Notes: generated by a model not told the origin, from the letters alone. A DNA stretch of 64,000 nucleotides from Pontivivens nitratireducens (GCF_014235845.1 NZ_JACJUQ010000008.1:62001-126000), one strand, 5' to 3'; shown: positions 1-9,296, counted from the stretch's first letter. Numbers and translations: made by a program.

Positions 1-642
1 CCGGTCTGCTCGACGATCTATGTCACTGTTCTGGGCGGTATCATCTGTCAGTTCTTCCTGCGCGACTACGGTCAGGACGCGGTGGCGGCCTATGGCGTCG
101 GCTTTCGTTTGCAGCAACTTTTGCTGTTGCCCATTATCGGTCTGACAACCGCGCTGCTGCCGCTGACGGCACAGAACATGGGCGCGCAGCAACCGGAACG
201 GGTTCGCCGCACCGTTCGGATCATCGCCGTGACCAGCCTTGGCTTCATGGCGGTTGGCGCGATCGTCATCTGGACCGCGGGCCGACCGTTGGTCACGCTG
301 TTCAACGACGATACCGCCGTCGTGGACCATGCCGTCACCTATCTGCGCATCCTGTCAGGCGCGCTGCCGTTCTTCGTTGTGATCTTTGTCGCGCAGAATT
401 TTCTGCAAGGGCTGAAAAAGCCGCAATTCCCGCTGATCGTCGGTTTGTGGCGCATGGGTCTGGGGCTGTTCGTTTTCTGCGTCCTGTTCACGCAGGTCTA
501 CGATTTCGGCGTCACGGGGATCTGGTGGGCACTGCTGGCAGGGGCGGCCACGGGTGCGGTGCTGGCGGCGGTGCTCGCAATATGGGTGGCGCGTCGCGAA
601 GGCGTGACGCCCGCCCCTAGAACCACTGCCCCGGCTCAATAA
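1..642 (+). CDS. MATE family efflux transporter, 3' part
   Basis: C-terminal 213 residues of a multidrug and toxic compound extrusion (MATE) transporter. The frame is open from the first base, so the start lies outside the window. Four or five hydrophobic segments alternate with short polar loops, and the YGVGFRLQQLLLLPIIGL stretch near visible residues 30-47 fits a MATE half-repeat. Members export cationic compounds across the inner membrane using a Na+ or H+ gradient; the substrate cannot be read here. The last 26 bases overlap the convergent gene that ends at 617. Confidence 0.85.
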   Translation, partial: PVCSTIYVTVLGGIICQFFLRDYGQDAVAAYGVGFRLQQLLLLPIIGLTTALLPLTAQNMGAQQPERVRRTVRIIAVTSLGFMAVGAIVIWTAGRPLVTLFNDDTAVVDHAVTYLRILSGALPFFVVIFVAQNFLQGLKKPQFPLIVGLWRMGLGLFVFCVLFTQVYDFGVTGIWWALLAGAATGAVLAAVLAIWVARREGVTPAPRTTAPAQ

Positions 643-1477
643 TCCCCAGTTCCAGCAACTGCTCCGATGTCCATTCGAACCGGGTCGAGCCGCGCCAGAC
701 GAAGCTGTCGATCTCGAACATCGAGCCGGGATTGCGCTTCAGGCTCTTGGCCACGCGGAACGACGCGACGGCGGCGGTGACGTTGTGGTGCCAAGGGCAG
801 GACAGGGTGTTCATCTCAGGCACGTTCAGGGTCAGATCGTCGTTCATGCGCAAACCTTCCACCGCGCGGAACAGAGGGATGCGGTCGATCCGCCGCCGGT
901 CCCATGGCACGAATTCCTCGTAACGCCAAGTCAGGCCGCCGAAGATATCGAACTGCCGGTCCAGTGCGTGTCCTTCGGCATACCGTTGAAATCCGTAATA
1001 TCCCGACCCGTCGAAATGCGCCGTCTTGCGCGAAACGCCGTCCCCCGCCACGTCCAGATCGGAGGCATACAGATCGAGCACGTAGCCGAAGACATGATCG
1101 CGCCGCTCCTCGACCATGAATGTCGTCAGATCGGTGATCGTCCGGCTTTCCATATAGGGGTAGAACAGAAACTCAGCGTTGAACCCCCAATACAGCCACC
1201 GACCGTTGAAACGGTCGATCAACGTGTTGAGAATGGCGACCGCATCCCCGCGTGAACGAACAGGTTCCCCGATCCGGCTGATCGAGGCCCCCTCCGGCAC
1301 GCTGATATCGCCCGACACTCGACCAATCAGCAATATATGTGAAAATCCGATCCGCAAATGATGTGCGACGGTTGCGGCTATTTCAGCAAGATCCTCGACG
1401 AACAGGATCGCGACCGGGCCCGGCGGGATTCTGGAATGAGTTTCCGACAGGTACTGATCGATGCTTGCAAAATTCAT
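617..1477 (-). CDS. possible glycosyltransferase family 2-like protein
   Basis: A 286-residue cytoplasmic-type protein with no signal peptide or membrane segment. From memory it resembles roseobacter proteins annotated as family 2 glycosyltransferase-like, with an N-terminal alpha/beta part (PVAILFVEDLAEIAATV, residues 20-36), an aromatic WGFNAEFLFYPY motif and a C-terminal PWHHN segment. I cannot identify a donor or acceptor. The frame extends to 1555, but the ATG at 1477 (MNFASIDQYL) is the better start because the 26 upstream residues look like untranslated leader. It overlaps the convergent transporter gene at its 3' end. Confidence 0.55.
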   Translation of the reverse strand: MNFASIDQYLSETHSRIPPGPVAILFVEDLAEIAATVAHHLRIGFSHILLIGRVSGDISVPEGASISRIGEPVRSRGDAVAILNTLIDRFNGRWLYWGFNAEFLFYPYMESRTITDLTTFMVEERRDHVFGYVLDLYASDLDVAGDGVSRKTAHFDGSGYYGFQRYAEGHALDRQFDIFGGLTWRYEEFVPWDRRRIDRIPLFRAVEGLRMNDDLTLNVPEMNTLSCPWHHNVTAAVASFRVAKSLKRNPGSMFEIDSFVWRGSTRFEWTSEQLLELGIIEPGQWF

Positions 1478-1662
1478 GGCTGACTCATTATCGCATCCGT
1501 GATCCTGCGCAAATCCCGGTAGATAACAAATTTGTAACCACCGATTTTGGATCACAGTAGCAATAAACGTTACGGCGAATAAACAAATGGCTCTTTATTA
1601 AGCGTTACGATGTTGCAGCCGAAGGTTTTAAGTGTAAGTACCCAATACCGCTCTGCGGGCTC

Positions 1663-1684
1663 GGCATGACCAAGGGTCTATGCC
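1663..1684 (+). other. hairpin in the mucR leader
   Basis: GGCAT-GACC pairs with GGTC-T-ATGCC across an AAG loop (one bulged T), about 35 bases before the mucR start. It could be part of the 5' untranslated region or an operator. The flanking 1560-1660 stretch is AT-rich, as expected near an autoregulated MucR gene. Function is inferred only. Confidence 0.35.
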
Positions 1685-1718
1685 GGGGGGGTAACATCAA
1701 ATCGAAAGGACTTTTCAA

Positions 1719-2132
1719 ATGTCCGAATTTTCACAGATAGACAAGACCGAGATTCTGGCGCTTACGTCCGAAATCGTTTCTTCGCATGTCGCGAACAATC
1801 CTGTCGCGATGAGCGAACTACCCGGCTTCATTGAATCCGTCTTCGGCAAATTGCACAATCTGGCAGAGGGAACGGTCGAGGAAGAAGTCGAGCTGGTCCC
1901 GGCAGTACCGATCAAGAAATCGGTCACAAACGACTACATCATCTGCCTGGAGGATGGACGCAAGCTCAAGATGCTCAAGCGTCACCTTGCCACTGCATTC
2001 GACATGACGCCGGATGATTACCGCGCGAAATGGGGTCTGCCGTCCGACTATCCGATGGTCGCACCGGCCTACGCGCAGAAACGCCAGGAACTGGCCAAGA
2101 AGATCGGGCTGGGCCGCAAACCAAAAAAGTGA
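1719..2132 (+). CDS. mucR: MucR/Ros family transcriptional regulator
   Basis: A 137-residue DNA-binding regulator of the MucR/Ros family, which in alphaproteobacteria control exopolysaccharide, motility, cell-cycle and host-interaction genes by binding AT-rich DNA. The signature block lies at residues 73-132 (CLEDGRKLKMLKRHL, then MTPDDYRAKWGLPSDYPMVA). The usual zinc site is Cys-Asp-His-His. Here Cys76, Asp79 and His89 are present, but the position of the second His is Ala93. GAAAGGA precedes the ATG. A strong terminator follows, so the gene is probably monocistronic. Confidence 0.9.
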   Translation: MSEFSQIDKTEILALTSEIVSSHVANNPVAMSELPGFIESVFGKLHNLAEGTVEEEVELVPAVPIKKSVTNDYIICLEDGRKLKMLKRHLATAFDMTPDDYRAKWGLPSDYPMVAPAYAQKRQELAKKIGLGRKPKK

Positions 2133-2166
2133 TGCGGTTGCGGGGACGTCCGCAACTGGCTAAACG

Positions 2167-2203
2167 ACGGCGTGACCTCCGGGACGAGGTTGCGCCGTTT
2201 TTC
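2167..2203 (+). terminator. Rho-independent terminator of mucR
   Basis: A 13-bp stem (2167-2179 with 2186-2198, two G-U pairs) with a 6-base loop is followed by TTTTT. It sits 34 bases after the mucR stop and just before miaB, so it separates the two transcripts or attenuates read-through. Confidence 0.85.
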
Positions 2204-2220
2204 ATTTTGAGGTCCGTGTA

Positions 2221-3558
2221 ATGTCCGCGCCCAAGAAGCTTTTCGTCAAGACCTATGGCTGTCAGATGAACGTCTATGACAGTGAGCGGATGGTCGGTGC
2301 GCTGGGGGCGTCCGGCTATGAGCAGACGCAGGACGCGTCCGAGGCGGACATGATCCTGCTCAACACCTGCCACATTCGTGAGAAGGCGGCCGAGAAGGTC
2401 TATTCCGAACTGGGCCGACTGCGACCGCTCAAGGATGCGAAGCCCGATCTGAAAATCGGCGTCGCCGGATGCGTCGCGCAGGCCGAGGGGGAGGAGATCA
2501 TCCGCCGTCAGCCCATGGTCGATCTGGTCGTCGGTCCGCAAGCCTATCACCGCCTGCCCGCGATGGAGGCGAAGGTCCGCGCCGGGCAAATCGCGCTCGA
2601 CACCGACTTCCCCGAGGAGGACAAGTTCGACCACCTGCCCGCCCCGCGCGGACCCAAGGCCAGCCGCGCGCCGACCGCGTTCCTGACCGTGCAGGAGGGC
2701 TGCGACAAGTTCTGCGCCTTTTGCGTCGTGCCCTATACCCGCGGTGCCGAGGTCAGCCGCCCCGCCGCCCGCCTGCTGGCCGAGGCGCGCGATCTGGTTG
2801 AGCGTGGCGTGGCCGAACTGACCCTGCTGGGCCAGAACGTCAACGGCTATCACGGCGCAGGCCCCGCCGATCTGGGCGGCGGCGACTGGACCCTTGCGCG
2901 GCTGGTGCGCGAACTGGCGAAGATCGACGGGTTGCAGCGCATCCGCTACACCACCTCGCATCCCAACGACATGACCGACGACCTGATCGCCGCGCATGGT
3001 GAGATCGACAAGCTGATGCCCTACCTGCACCTGCCCGTTCAATCGGGCAGCGACAGGATTCTGGCCGGCATGAACCGCCGCCACACCGCAGAGGAATACC
3101 TGCGCCTGATCGAACGCATTCGTGACGCGCGCCCCGACATCGCGATGTCCGGCGATTTCATCGTCGGCTTTCCGGGTGAGACGGAGGAGGATTTCGCAGA
3201 CACGATCGCGCTTTGCGAACAGGTGCGCTACGGCTCGGCCTTCTCTTTCAAGTATTCGCCCCGTCCCGGCACCCCCGCCGCAGGCCGCGATTTCGTGGGG
3301 GATGACGTCGCCTCGGACCGCCTCGCCCGATTGCAGGCGGTGATCACCGATCACCAGCGCAGCTTCCAGAACGCGCAGGTCGGCAAGCGCATGTCGGTGC
3401 TGGTTGAGAAGGTCGGCCGCGAACCCGGTCAGATGATCGGCAAGACCCCGTGGCTGCACGCCGCTCATCTCGATGCGCCAGAACAGGTGCGAGGAAAGTT
3501 GGTGGAGGTCGAGATCATCGGCTCCAACACCAATTCCCTGTCGGCCCGCGCGATCTGA
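2221..3558 (+). CDS. miaB: tRNA-2-methylthio-N6-dimethylallyladenosine synthase MiaB
   Basis: Radical-SAM methylthiotransferase that converts i6A37 to ms2i6A37 in tRNAs reading UNN codons. The N-terminal UPF0004 domain supplies Cys14, Cys50 and Cys84 for one [4Fe-4S] cluster, and the radical-SAM motif CDKFCAFC supplies Cys161, Cys165 and Cys168 for the second. A C-terminal TRAM domain follows (about residues 375-440). The 445-residue length is normal. GAGG lies about 10 bases before the ATG. In many alphaproteobacteria miaB sits next to phoH; here phoH is about 9 kb away. Confidence 0.96.
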   Translation: MSAPKKLFVKTYGCQMNVYDSERMVGALGASGYEQTQDASEADMILLNTCHIREKAAEKVYSELGRLRPLKDAKPDLKIGVAGCVAQAEGEEIIRRQPMVDLVVGPQAYHRLPAMEAKVRAGQIALDTDFPEEDKFDHLPAPRGPKASRAPTAFLTVQEGCDKFCAFCVVPYTRGAEVSRPAARLLAEARDLVERGVAELTLLGQNVNGYHGAGPADLGGGDWTLARLVRELAKIDGLQRIRYTTSHPNDMTDDLIAAHGEIDKLMPYLHLPVQSGSDRILAGMNRRHTAEEYLRLIERIRDARPDIAMSGDFIVGFPGETEEDFADTIALCEQVRYGSAFSFKYSPRPGTPAAGRDFVGDDVASDRLARLQAVITDHQRSFQNAQVGKRMSVLVEKVGREPGQMIGKTPWLHAAHLDAPEQVRGKLVEVEIIGSNTNSLSARAI

Positions 3559-3623
3559 ACGCTCAGATACGCAAGACCGCATTCGCTAAGGATATTCGGG
3601 GGGGATACTCGGGCGGTGCAGAA

Positions 3624-4115
3624 TCAGTTCGTCAGGTCGCGATCCATGCCCCAGATCGCCGATTCGCCTACCCAGCCCTCGTGGCCGGAGCTTTCGATCC
3701 TGCACCAGCCATCGGTGCATTCGTGCAGGCGCGCGATAACCCCTGCCTCCGCAATCGCGGACAGGGGGGCCTCGGGATGGGGTTCGCGGCGCATGTCCGC
3801 GTTCTGCCCCTCCACGATCACAGTGCGCACGCCTGACAGCAACGCGAAGTGAATCCAGCCACCCAAACCATCGCGATCACGCACGTTTCGCCAGTTTTCG
3901 TACTCCGCAATGACCTGTAGCGGCATTCCCCGTCGCACAAACCGCCAATCAATGCGGTAGGCCACGCCCGGACCGCGGCGGACATTCGCCTGGCTGGTCT
4001 TGAGGCTGACAAAGCGCGGCAGCGGCAGTCCCGTCACCGGTCCGCGCGTCTGCGCGGCCACTGGCAACGCGAAACATGCGGAGGTCAGGCAAAAAGCACG
4101 TCGGGTCAGGCGCAT
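3624..4115 (-). CDS. secreted SH3-domain protein
   Basis: A 163-residue exported protein. Residues 1-21 form a signal peptide ending AVAAQ. Two bacterial SH3-like modules follow: one with the ANVRRGPGVAYRIDWRF motif (residues 43-59) and one ending HEGWVGESAIWG. Such SH3b domains usually bind peptidoglycan or other envelope ligands in the periplasm. It is transcribed divergently from the dehydrogenase at 4197 with 81 bases between the starts. Exact role unknown. Confidence 0.8.
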   Translation of the reverse strand: MRLTRRAFCLTSACFALPVAAQTRGPVTGLPLPRFVSLKTSQANVRRGPGVAYRIDWRFVRRGMPLQVIAEYENWRNVRDRDGLGGWIHFALLSGVRTVIVEGQNADMRREPHPEAPLSAIAEAGVIARLHECTDGWCRIESSGHEGWVGESAIWGMDRDLTN

Positions 4116-4196
4116 CTTGGTGGATTTCCGGTTCAGTTCGGGGCCAGCGGACCATAAGCTGCACGAAAACGGAAATCACGCCGAAAGGGAACAACC

Positions 4197-5183
4197 ATGC
4201 CAGCGCAAAAGCTCAAGGTCGCCGTCACGCGCCGTCTGCCAGAACCGGTGGAAACCCGGCTGGCGGAACTGTTCGATGTGACCCTGTGTGACAGCGACGC
4301 CCCCCTGCCGCGCGAGGAACTGGCGCAGCGCATGGCCTCGGCTGACGTTCTGGTGCCTACATTGGGCGACAGGATCGACGCGGGCCTGCTGTCCGGAGCG
4401 GGGGAGAAGTTGAAGCTGATCGCCAATTACGGTGCCGGTGTGGATCATATCGACGTGGAAACCGCCCGCACGCGTGGCATCGCGGTCAGCAACACGCCAG
4501 GCGTGCTGACGGACGATACCGCCGACATGACCATGGCGCTGATTCTGGGCGTGTCGCGCCGCCTGAAGGAAGGCGTCGCCCTGATGCAATCCGGCGATTG
4601 GGAGGGGTGGAGCCCGATGGCCCTGATGGGCAACCGTCTGGGAGGCAAACGACTGGGCATTCTGGGAATGGGGCGCATCGGTCAGGCGGTGGCCAAGCGG
4701 GCGCAGGCCTTCGGCATGTCCGTCCACTATCACAACCGCCGCCGTCTGCGCCCCGAAACCGAGGAGGAGATCGGCGCGCGCTGGTGGGACAGCCTGGATC
4801 AGATGCTGGCGCGGGTCGATATCCTCAGCGTCAACGCTCCCCACACGCCCGCCACATTCCACCTGCTGAACGCGCGGCGGCTGAAGCTGATGAAGCCGAC
4901 AGCCTTCGTCGTGAACACCAGCCGGGGTGAGGTGATCGACGAGAACGCCCTGACCCGCGCCCTGCGCAACGGGGAACTGGCGGGCGCGGCGCTGGACGTG
5001 TTCGAGCATGGCGCCAGCGTCAATCCGCGCCTGCGCGATCTGCCAAACGTGCTGCTGCTGCCCCATATGGGATCCGCTACGATCGAGGGCCGGTTGGAGA
5101 TGGGGGAGAAGGTTCTGATCAATATCAAGACCTTCGCTGACGGCCACCGACCGCCGGATCTGGTCGTGCCCAGCATGTTGTAA
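4197..5183 (+). CDS. D-isomer 2-hydroxyacid dehydrogenase (glyoxylate/hydroxypyruvate reductase type)
   Basis: A 328-residue NAD(P)-dependent dehydrogenase. The Rossmann motif GILGMGRIGQAVA lies near residues 154-166. The catalytic Arg is in VVNTSRGEVIDE, the Glu in the ALDVFEHG region and the His in LLPHMGSAT. Family members reduce glyoxylate, hydroxypyruvate or related 2-oxoacids to D-hydroxyacids. The sequence alone does not fix the substrate, but glyoxylate reductase is the best guess. GGGAACAACC precedes the ATG. Confidence 0.85.
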   Translation: MPAQKLKVAVTRRLPEPVETRLAELFDVTLCDSDAPLPREELAQRMASADVLVPTLGDRIDAGLLSGAGEKLKLIANYGAGVDHIDVETARTRGIAVSNTPGVLTDDTADMTMALILGVSRRLKEGVALMQSGDWEGWSPMALMGNRLGGKRLGILGMGRIGQAVAKRAQAFGMSVHYHNRRRLRPETEEEIGARWWDSLDQMLARVDILSVNAPHTPATFHLLNARRLKLMKPTAFVVNTSRGEVIDENALTRALRNGELAGAALDVFEHGASVNPRLRDLPNVLLLPHMGSATIEGRLEMGEKVLINIKTFADGHRPPDLVVPSML

Positions 5184-5272
5184 CGTATGCGCGGGGCTAA
5201 TGTGCGGATATACACGGAATGTTAAGACAGTTTAAGCGACAAGGGGATTGTCCTACCAACTGGAGATTCCCC

Positions 5273-5653
5273 TTGCGTCCCAATATTTTCCTCGCCTCCG
5301 CTTCGCTGGTGGCCATTCTTTCAGGCTGCGCCAGCAAATCCGAAGAAATCGCGGCGAGCTATGTCTCTCCGATGCAATACCAATCGTATTCGTGCAGCCA
5401 ACTGGCACAGGAAAACAACCGGATCGCCAGTCGCCTGAACCAGATGACGGCGGCTCAGGACTCTCGCGCCAGCGACGATGCGGTCGCAACAGGCGTTGCC
5501 ATCGTGCTGTTCTGGCCAGCCGCCTTTTTCATTCAAGGTGACGACATGGAGCCTGAAATCGCCCGATTGAAGGGCGAGTACGAAGCGATCGAGCAGGCCG
5601 CCAACCGCCAGACATGCAACAATTTCGAGCAGCGGTCCCCAGCGGCGCTCTAA
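5273..5653 (+). CDS. uncharacterised lipoprotein
   Basis: A 126-residue lipoprotein of unknown function. I place the start at TTG 5273 because GGAG lies 7 bases upstream and the product then begins directly with a lipoprotein signal peptide and lipobox (AILSGC). An ATG at 5219 would add an implausible polar extension. The mature part has a conserved-looking YVSPMQYQSYSCSQL segment, a short hydrophobic glycine/alanine stretch (VAIVLFWPAAFFI) and a charged helix. The stop overlaps the convergent oxidoreductase stop by 4 bases. Confidence 0.7.
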   Translation: MRPNIFLASASLVAILSGCASKSEEIAASYVSPMQYQSYSCSQLAQENNRIASRLNQMTAAQDSRASDDAVATGVAIVLFWPAAFFIQGDDMEPEIARLKGEYEAIEQAANRQTCNNFEQRSPAAL

Positions 5654-6648
5654 CCCTGCGCAACCAGTTCGGCAGCCTTCGCCGCCATCGCGGGGGAGGT
5701 CTGCACGCCGTAGCCGCCCTGCCCGGCCAGCCACAGGAAGCCCTCCGCGCCCCATCTGCATACCGGCGTGCGGTCGGGCGCGAAGGTGCGCAACCCCGCC
5801 CATGACCGCTCCACCCGCGTGATCGGCGTGGTGACGGCCTGCGCGTAACGGTCCAGCCCCTCGGCCAGCACCATGTCGTCGGGCCAGGCATCCATCGGGC
5901 CGACCTCGTCCTCATCTGCGGGGGAAACCATCAGGCGTCCCGCCTCGGGCTTGGCATAAAACCCTTCACTGGCGGACAGCAACATTGGCCAGCCTGACAC
6001 GTCATGCCCGTCCGGTGCGGGCAGAATTGCGGCGCTGCGGCGACAGGCCCGCAACCCCAACGGCGCGACACCGGCCAGCACGGCCACCTGATCGGCCCAT
6101 GCGCCTGCGGCGTTCACCACACCCTCTGCGCCGAACGCGCCTGCGGTCGTCTGCACCTGCCAACCGGGCGACAGGGCGGTCACCTCGGCCCGCGTCACGA
6201 TCTCACCCCCGTGGGCGCGCAGGGTGGTGCGCAGGTCGCCCATCAATCTGTCCACGTCGATATCGCTGGCATCCGCCTCGAACGCCGCCCGCCGCACGTG
6301 GTCCGGGCGCAGGATGGGGAACAGCTCACACGCCGCCGCCGCCGAGATTTCGTGCATCCCGCTGGAGCCAGCCAGATGCGTCTCGATATTCTCCCCCTCG
6401 GCAGCGACGATCAGCACGCCGCGCTGTGTCAGGTAGGGGGTCAGCGCCGCACGGCTGGCCCGGTTCAGGCTGCGCACTGCCGCATTGCCGTAATTTTCGA
6501 AGAACAGCGCGGCGGATCGGCCGGTGGCGTGCATTCCGGGGTGGGCCTCCCGCTCCAGCACCACGACCTTGCGATCCGGTGCGATGGCGGCGGCTGCCGA
6601 CAGTCCGGCGATGCCCGCGCCGATCACGATCACGTCTGCCTGCCGCAT
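5650..6648 (-). CDS. FAD-dependent oxidoreductase (DAO family)
   Basis: A 332-residue protein of the D-amino acid oxidase/glycine oxidase superfamily. The dinucleotide-binding motif VIVIGAGIAGLSAAAAI is at residues 6-22, a GRSAALFFENYGN substrate/FAD segment follows, and LWLAGQGGYGVQTSPAMA lies at the C-terminus. These enzymes oxidise amino or imino acids to 2-oxo or imino products. It is the last gene of a compact four-gene minus-strand operon, starting 1 base after the dehydratase stop, so the two may process the same amino-acid substrate. Substrate unknown. Confidence 0.82.
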   Translation of the reverse strand: MRQADVIVIGAGIAGLSAAAAIAPDRKVVVLEREAHPGMHATGRSAALFFENYGNAAVRSLNRASRAALTPYLTQRGVLIVAAEGENIETHLAGSSGMHEISAAAACELFPILRPDHVRRAAFEADASDIDVDRLMGDLRTTLRAHGGEIVTRAEVTALSPGWQVQTTAGAFGAEGVVNAAGAWADQVAVLAGVAPLGLRACRRSAAILPAPDGHDVSGWPMLLSASEGFYAKPEAGRLMVSPADEDEVGPMDAWPDDMVLAEGLDRYAQAVTTPITRVERSWAGLRTFAPDRTPVCRWGAEGFLWLAGQGGYGVQTSPAMAAKAAELVAQG

Positions 6649-6649
6649 C

Positions 6650-7621
6650 CTACCCCTCCAGCGTTGTCAGGGCGCGTGTGAACATCGCCGCATCGACATT
6701 GCCGCCGGTTGCCACGCAGATCACCGTGTCGCCCTCGACCAGATCCGGGTGGAACAGGGCGGCGGCCAGGCTGACCGCGCCCCCCGGCTCCACCACGATC
6801 TTGAGCCGTTGAAACGCCAGCGCCACGGCCCGCAGCGCCTGATCATCGGTCACCGTCAGGCCGGGTCCGCACCGCTGCGCCAGGATCGGAAAGGTGATCT
6901 GTCCCGGTGCGGGCGTGATGATCGCGTCGCAGATCGAGCCGGTCAGCGCCGCATTGTGGACGATTTGCCCCTCGCGCAAAGACCGCGCCACATCGTCGAA
7001 GCCCTCAGGCTCCACCGGGCGGGCACGCAGGCGCGTCTCGCTCAACCCCAACGCAACGCCGCTGGTCAGACCGCCCCCGCCGCAGCACACCAGCACGTCC
7101 GCCTGCTCGATGCCCAGCGCCGCCGCGTCCTGCGCAATTTCCAGGCCGACTGTACCCTGCCCTGCAATGACATCCGCATTGTCGAAGGGTTTGATCAGGC
7201 TCAAGCCACGGGTTGTGGACAGCTCTGCCCCGATTGCGTCACGATCCTCGGTCGCGCGATCGTACAGAACCACCTCGGCCCCCAGGGCGCGGGTGTTTGC
7301 AATCTTCAGCGCCGGGGCGTCCTGCGGCATGATGATGACCGCCGGAATTCCCGCCGCCCGCGCCGCGTAGGCCACCCCCTGCGCATGGTTGCCCGAGGAG
7401 AAGGCGATCACGCCCCGCGCCCGGTCGGCCTCGGGCAGTTGCGAGATCGCGAACCACGCGCCGCGCAACTTGAACGATCCGGTATGTTGCAGGCATTCGG
7501 CCTTTACCAACACACGGCGTCCGGCGATTTCGTCCAGAAATGGTGAGCTGAGGAGCGGGGTGCGCCGGGCAACCCCGTCGAGGACACCGGCAGCCTGCCG
7601 GATGCGTGCGAGATTGCTCAT
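6650..7621 (-). CDS. threonine/serine dehydratase-family PLP enzyme
   Basis: A 323-residue fold-type II PLP enzyme of the threonine/serine dehydratase and serine racemase family. The Schiff-base lysine is in GSFKLRGA (near residue 51), SSGNHAQG binds the cofactor and the glycine loop VCCGGGGL holds the phosphate. It lacks the C-terminal ACT regulatory domain of biosynthetic IlvA, pointing to a catabolic role on hydroxy-amino acids. ATG overlaps the preceding hydrolase stop (ATGA), showing translational coupling. Confidence 0.85.
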   Translation of the reverse strand: MSNLARIRQAAGVLDGVARRTPLLSSPFLDEIAGRRVLVKAECLQHTGSFKLRGAWFAISQLPEADRARGVIAFSSGNHAQGVAYAARAAGIPAVIIMPQDAPALKIANTRALGAEVVLYDRATEDRDAIGAELSTTRGLSLIKPFDNADVIAGQGTVGLEIAQDAAALGIEQADVLVCCGGGGLTSGVALGLSETRLRARPVEPEGFDDVARSLREGQIVHNAALTGSICDAIITPAPGQITFPILAQRCGPGLTVTDDQALRAVALAFQRLKIVVEPGGAVSLAAALFHPDLVEGDTVICVATGGNVDAAMFTRALTTLEG

Positions 7622-8445
7622 CCTATCTCCTCCATCAACCTGTCGAACGTGGTGAGGCTTTCCTCCTCATCCAGAAAGGGCACATGGCCACGGTCGGGAA
7701 CGGTCGCGGTGATCATGCTGGCGTGCATGGCCTTCATCGCGGTGAAGGTCCGTTCGCTTAGCAAATCCGAGTTCTCGCCCCGCAGAGCGGCCAGCGGAAC
7801 CTGACCAAGCTCCGCAAATAGCGGCCACAGATCGGGGGCCGGGCCGCCAGCCTCGGACGCGTCTCGCAGGGCCGGATCGTAGCGCAGTTGCAGGGCATCG
7901 GCATCCTGATCGTACCACCGGCGTGCCCAGACCTGCCATTGCGCCGCATCGACGCCCGGAAACGCGCGCGCGTAGAATCGAGCCAGTCCCTGCGCCGCCT
8001 GCTCGTAGGTCTTGGCGGCGGGGCGTTTGCCCAGATAGGTCATGATCGCGTCCAGCCCCGCCTGCTCGATCGTCGGTCCGATATCGTTGAGCAGCACGCC
8101 CGCCAGCCGCTGTTTCGCAATAGCGGCGAGGTACATGGCGATGATGCCGCCGCGCGACGTACCGACGATGACGGCGCGCGAAATGCCAAGATGATCCAGC
8201 AGTTCCAGCACGTCACGCGCCTCGACCGGGACGGTATAGCCCTGCAACGGGTTGGGGTCCCAGTCGGATTCGCCCCGGCCGCGCAGATCCATGCGAATGA
8301 TCCGCGCGGTCTGCCCACGCGCCGCCAGCAACGGCTCGAAATCGCGCATGTCGCGGGTCAGGCCGGGCAGGCACAGCACCGGCGTGCCCTCCCCCCTGTC
8401 ATCATAGGCAATCTGCAAACCATCGCTGGCGGAAAAATGCTTCAT
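7618..8445 (-). CDS. alpha/beta-fold hydrolase
   Basis: A 275-residue alpha/beta hydrolase. The nucleophile elbow is GTSRGG (Ser in the GxSxG context), the acid is on the strand before the cap-to-core return, and the catalytic His is in PDRGHVPFLDEEE near the C-terminus. The HG-like oxyanion segment is LCLPGLTRDMRDF. The frame runs on to 8919, but the correct start is ATG 8445: it overlaps the dehalogenase stop as ATGA and gives a normal-length protein. Substrate unknown. Confidence 0.85.
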   Translation of the reverse strand: MKHFSASDGLQIAYDDRGEGTPVLCLPGLTRDMRDFEPLLAARGQTARIIRMDLRGRGESDWDPNPLQGYTVPVEARDVLELLDHLGISRAVIVGTSRGGIIAMYLAAIAKQRLAGVLLNDIGPTIEQAGLDAIMTYLGKRPAAKTYEQAAQGLARFYARAFPGVDAAQWQVWARRWYDQDADALQLRYDPALRDASEAGGPAPDLWPLFAELGQVPLAALRGENSDLLSERTFTAMKAMHASMITATVPDRGHVPFLDEEESLTTFDRLMEEIG

Positions 8446-9137
8446 TGCCCCACCTGCTCGTTCGCCACCTGAGGTATCTGCGTCAGATCGTCGAGCATGA
8501 CATCCGGTTGCCCCCACAAACGATCGACAGGTGCCCCCGCCCGGTTGACCCATGCCGTGCGAAATCCGTAGCCGGCGGCGGCGCACACGTCCCATCCGTT
8601 CGAGGAGACGAACAGCACATCGCCGCGCGTGCAGCCGAACCGTTCCCCGACCAGATCGTAAACACTGGGATGCGGCTTGAAGACCCCGACCTGTTCGACG
8701 CTCAACACGTCGTCGAGCATATGGGAAATCCCGGCGGAGGATACGGCGCCATCCAGCATTGCGGGCGATCCGTTCGACAGGATCGCGGTGGACAGACCGA
8801 CCGATTTCAGGGTGGACAGCATTTCGGGCACCTCGGGAAAGGCGTCCAGTTCCCAGTATAACTGCAACAAACGTTCGCGCAGGCCGGGAACCGAGAGGGA
8901 CATGGCCTCCAGCGCCCAATCCAGACCGTCCTCCGTGACCTGCCAGAAATCACTGTGCTGGCCGGCTGCGGCCCGCAGCCAAGTGTATTCCAGCTGCTTG
9001 GTCCGCCAATCGGCGGCGATCTTCTGCCAGTGGGCCGCGAACTGTTCCGGCCAGGGTTCCTCCGCTGCGGCGCGCGCGGCGGAGGTGACATCGAACAGCG
9101 TTCCGTAGGCGTCGAAAATGCAGGTTGTGATGGGCAT
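8442..9137 (-). CDS. haloacid dehalogenase, type II
   Basis: A HAD-superfamily hydrolase of about 231 residues, resembling (S)-2-haloacid dehalogenase. The nucleophile Asp is in CIFDAYGTLFDV, motif II is ILSNGS, the Lys is in FKPHPSVY, and SSNGWDV is the type II dehalogenase signature that replaces the usual second Asp pair of phosphatases. Two in-frame ATGs lie 6 bases apart. The Shine-Dalgarno AAGGAG abuts the first (9143), so the second (9137) has the better spacing. It is the first gene of the operon. Confidence 0.85.
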   Translation of the reverse strand: MPITTCIFDAYGTLFDVTSAARAAAEEPWPEQFAAHWQKIAADWRTKQLEYTWLRAAAGQHSDFWQVTEDGLDWALEAMSLSVPGLRERLLQLYWELDAFPEVPEMLSTLKSVGLSTAILSNGSPAMLDGAVSSAGISHMLDDVLSVEQVGVFKPHPSVYDLVGERFGCTRGDVLFVSSNGWDVCAAAGYGFRTAWVNRAGAPVDRLWGQPDVMLDDLTQIPQVANEQVGQ

Positions 9138-9296
9138 GGGCATCTCCTTCGGCGCAAGAGTGCGGAATGCCTTTCACCGGCGCAAGGGCTGCTTTGTGAC
9201 CGCCACACTCGAAACTGCCCCGATCCTGCGCGAGCCTCCCAAAAACGCAGGACCCCGCATAATAGCCGCGCTGCGCGGATGTCCGGTCAGCGAAGC

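Noticed and set aside
7618-8919. 433-residue version of the alpha/beta hydrolase
   Set aside because: The first 158 residues lie inside the dehalogenase gene in another frame; the ATGA-coupled start at 8445 is clear.
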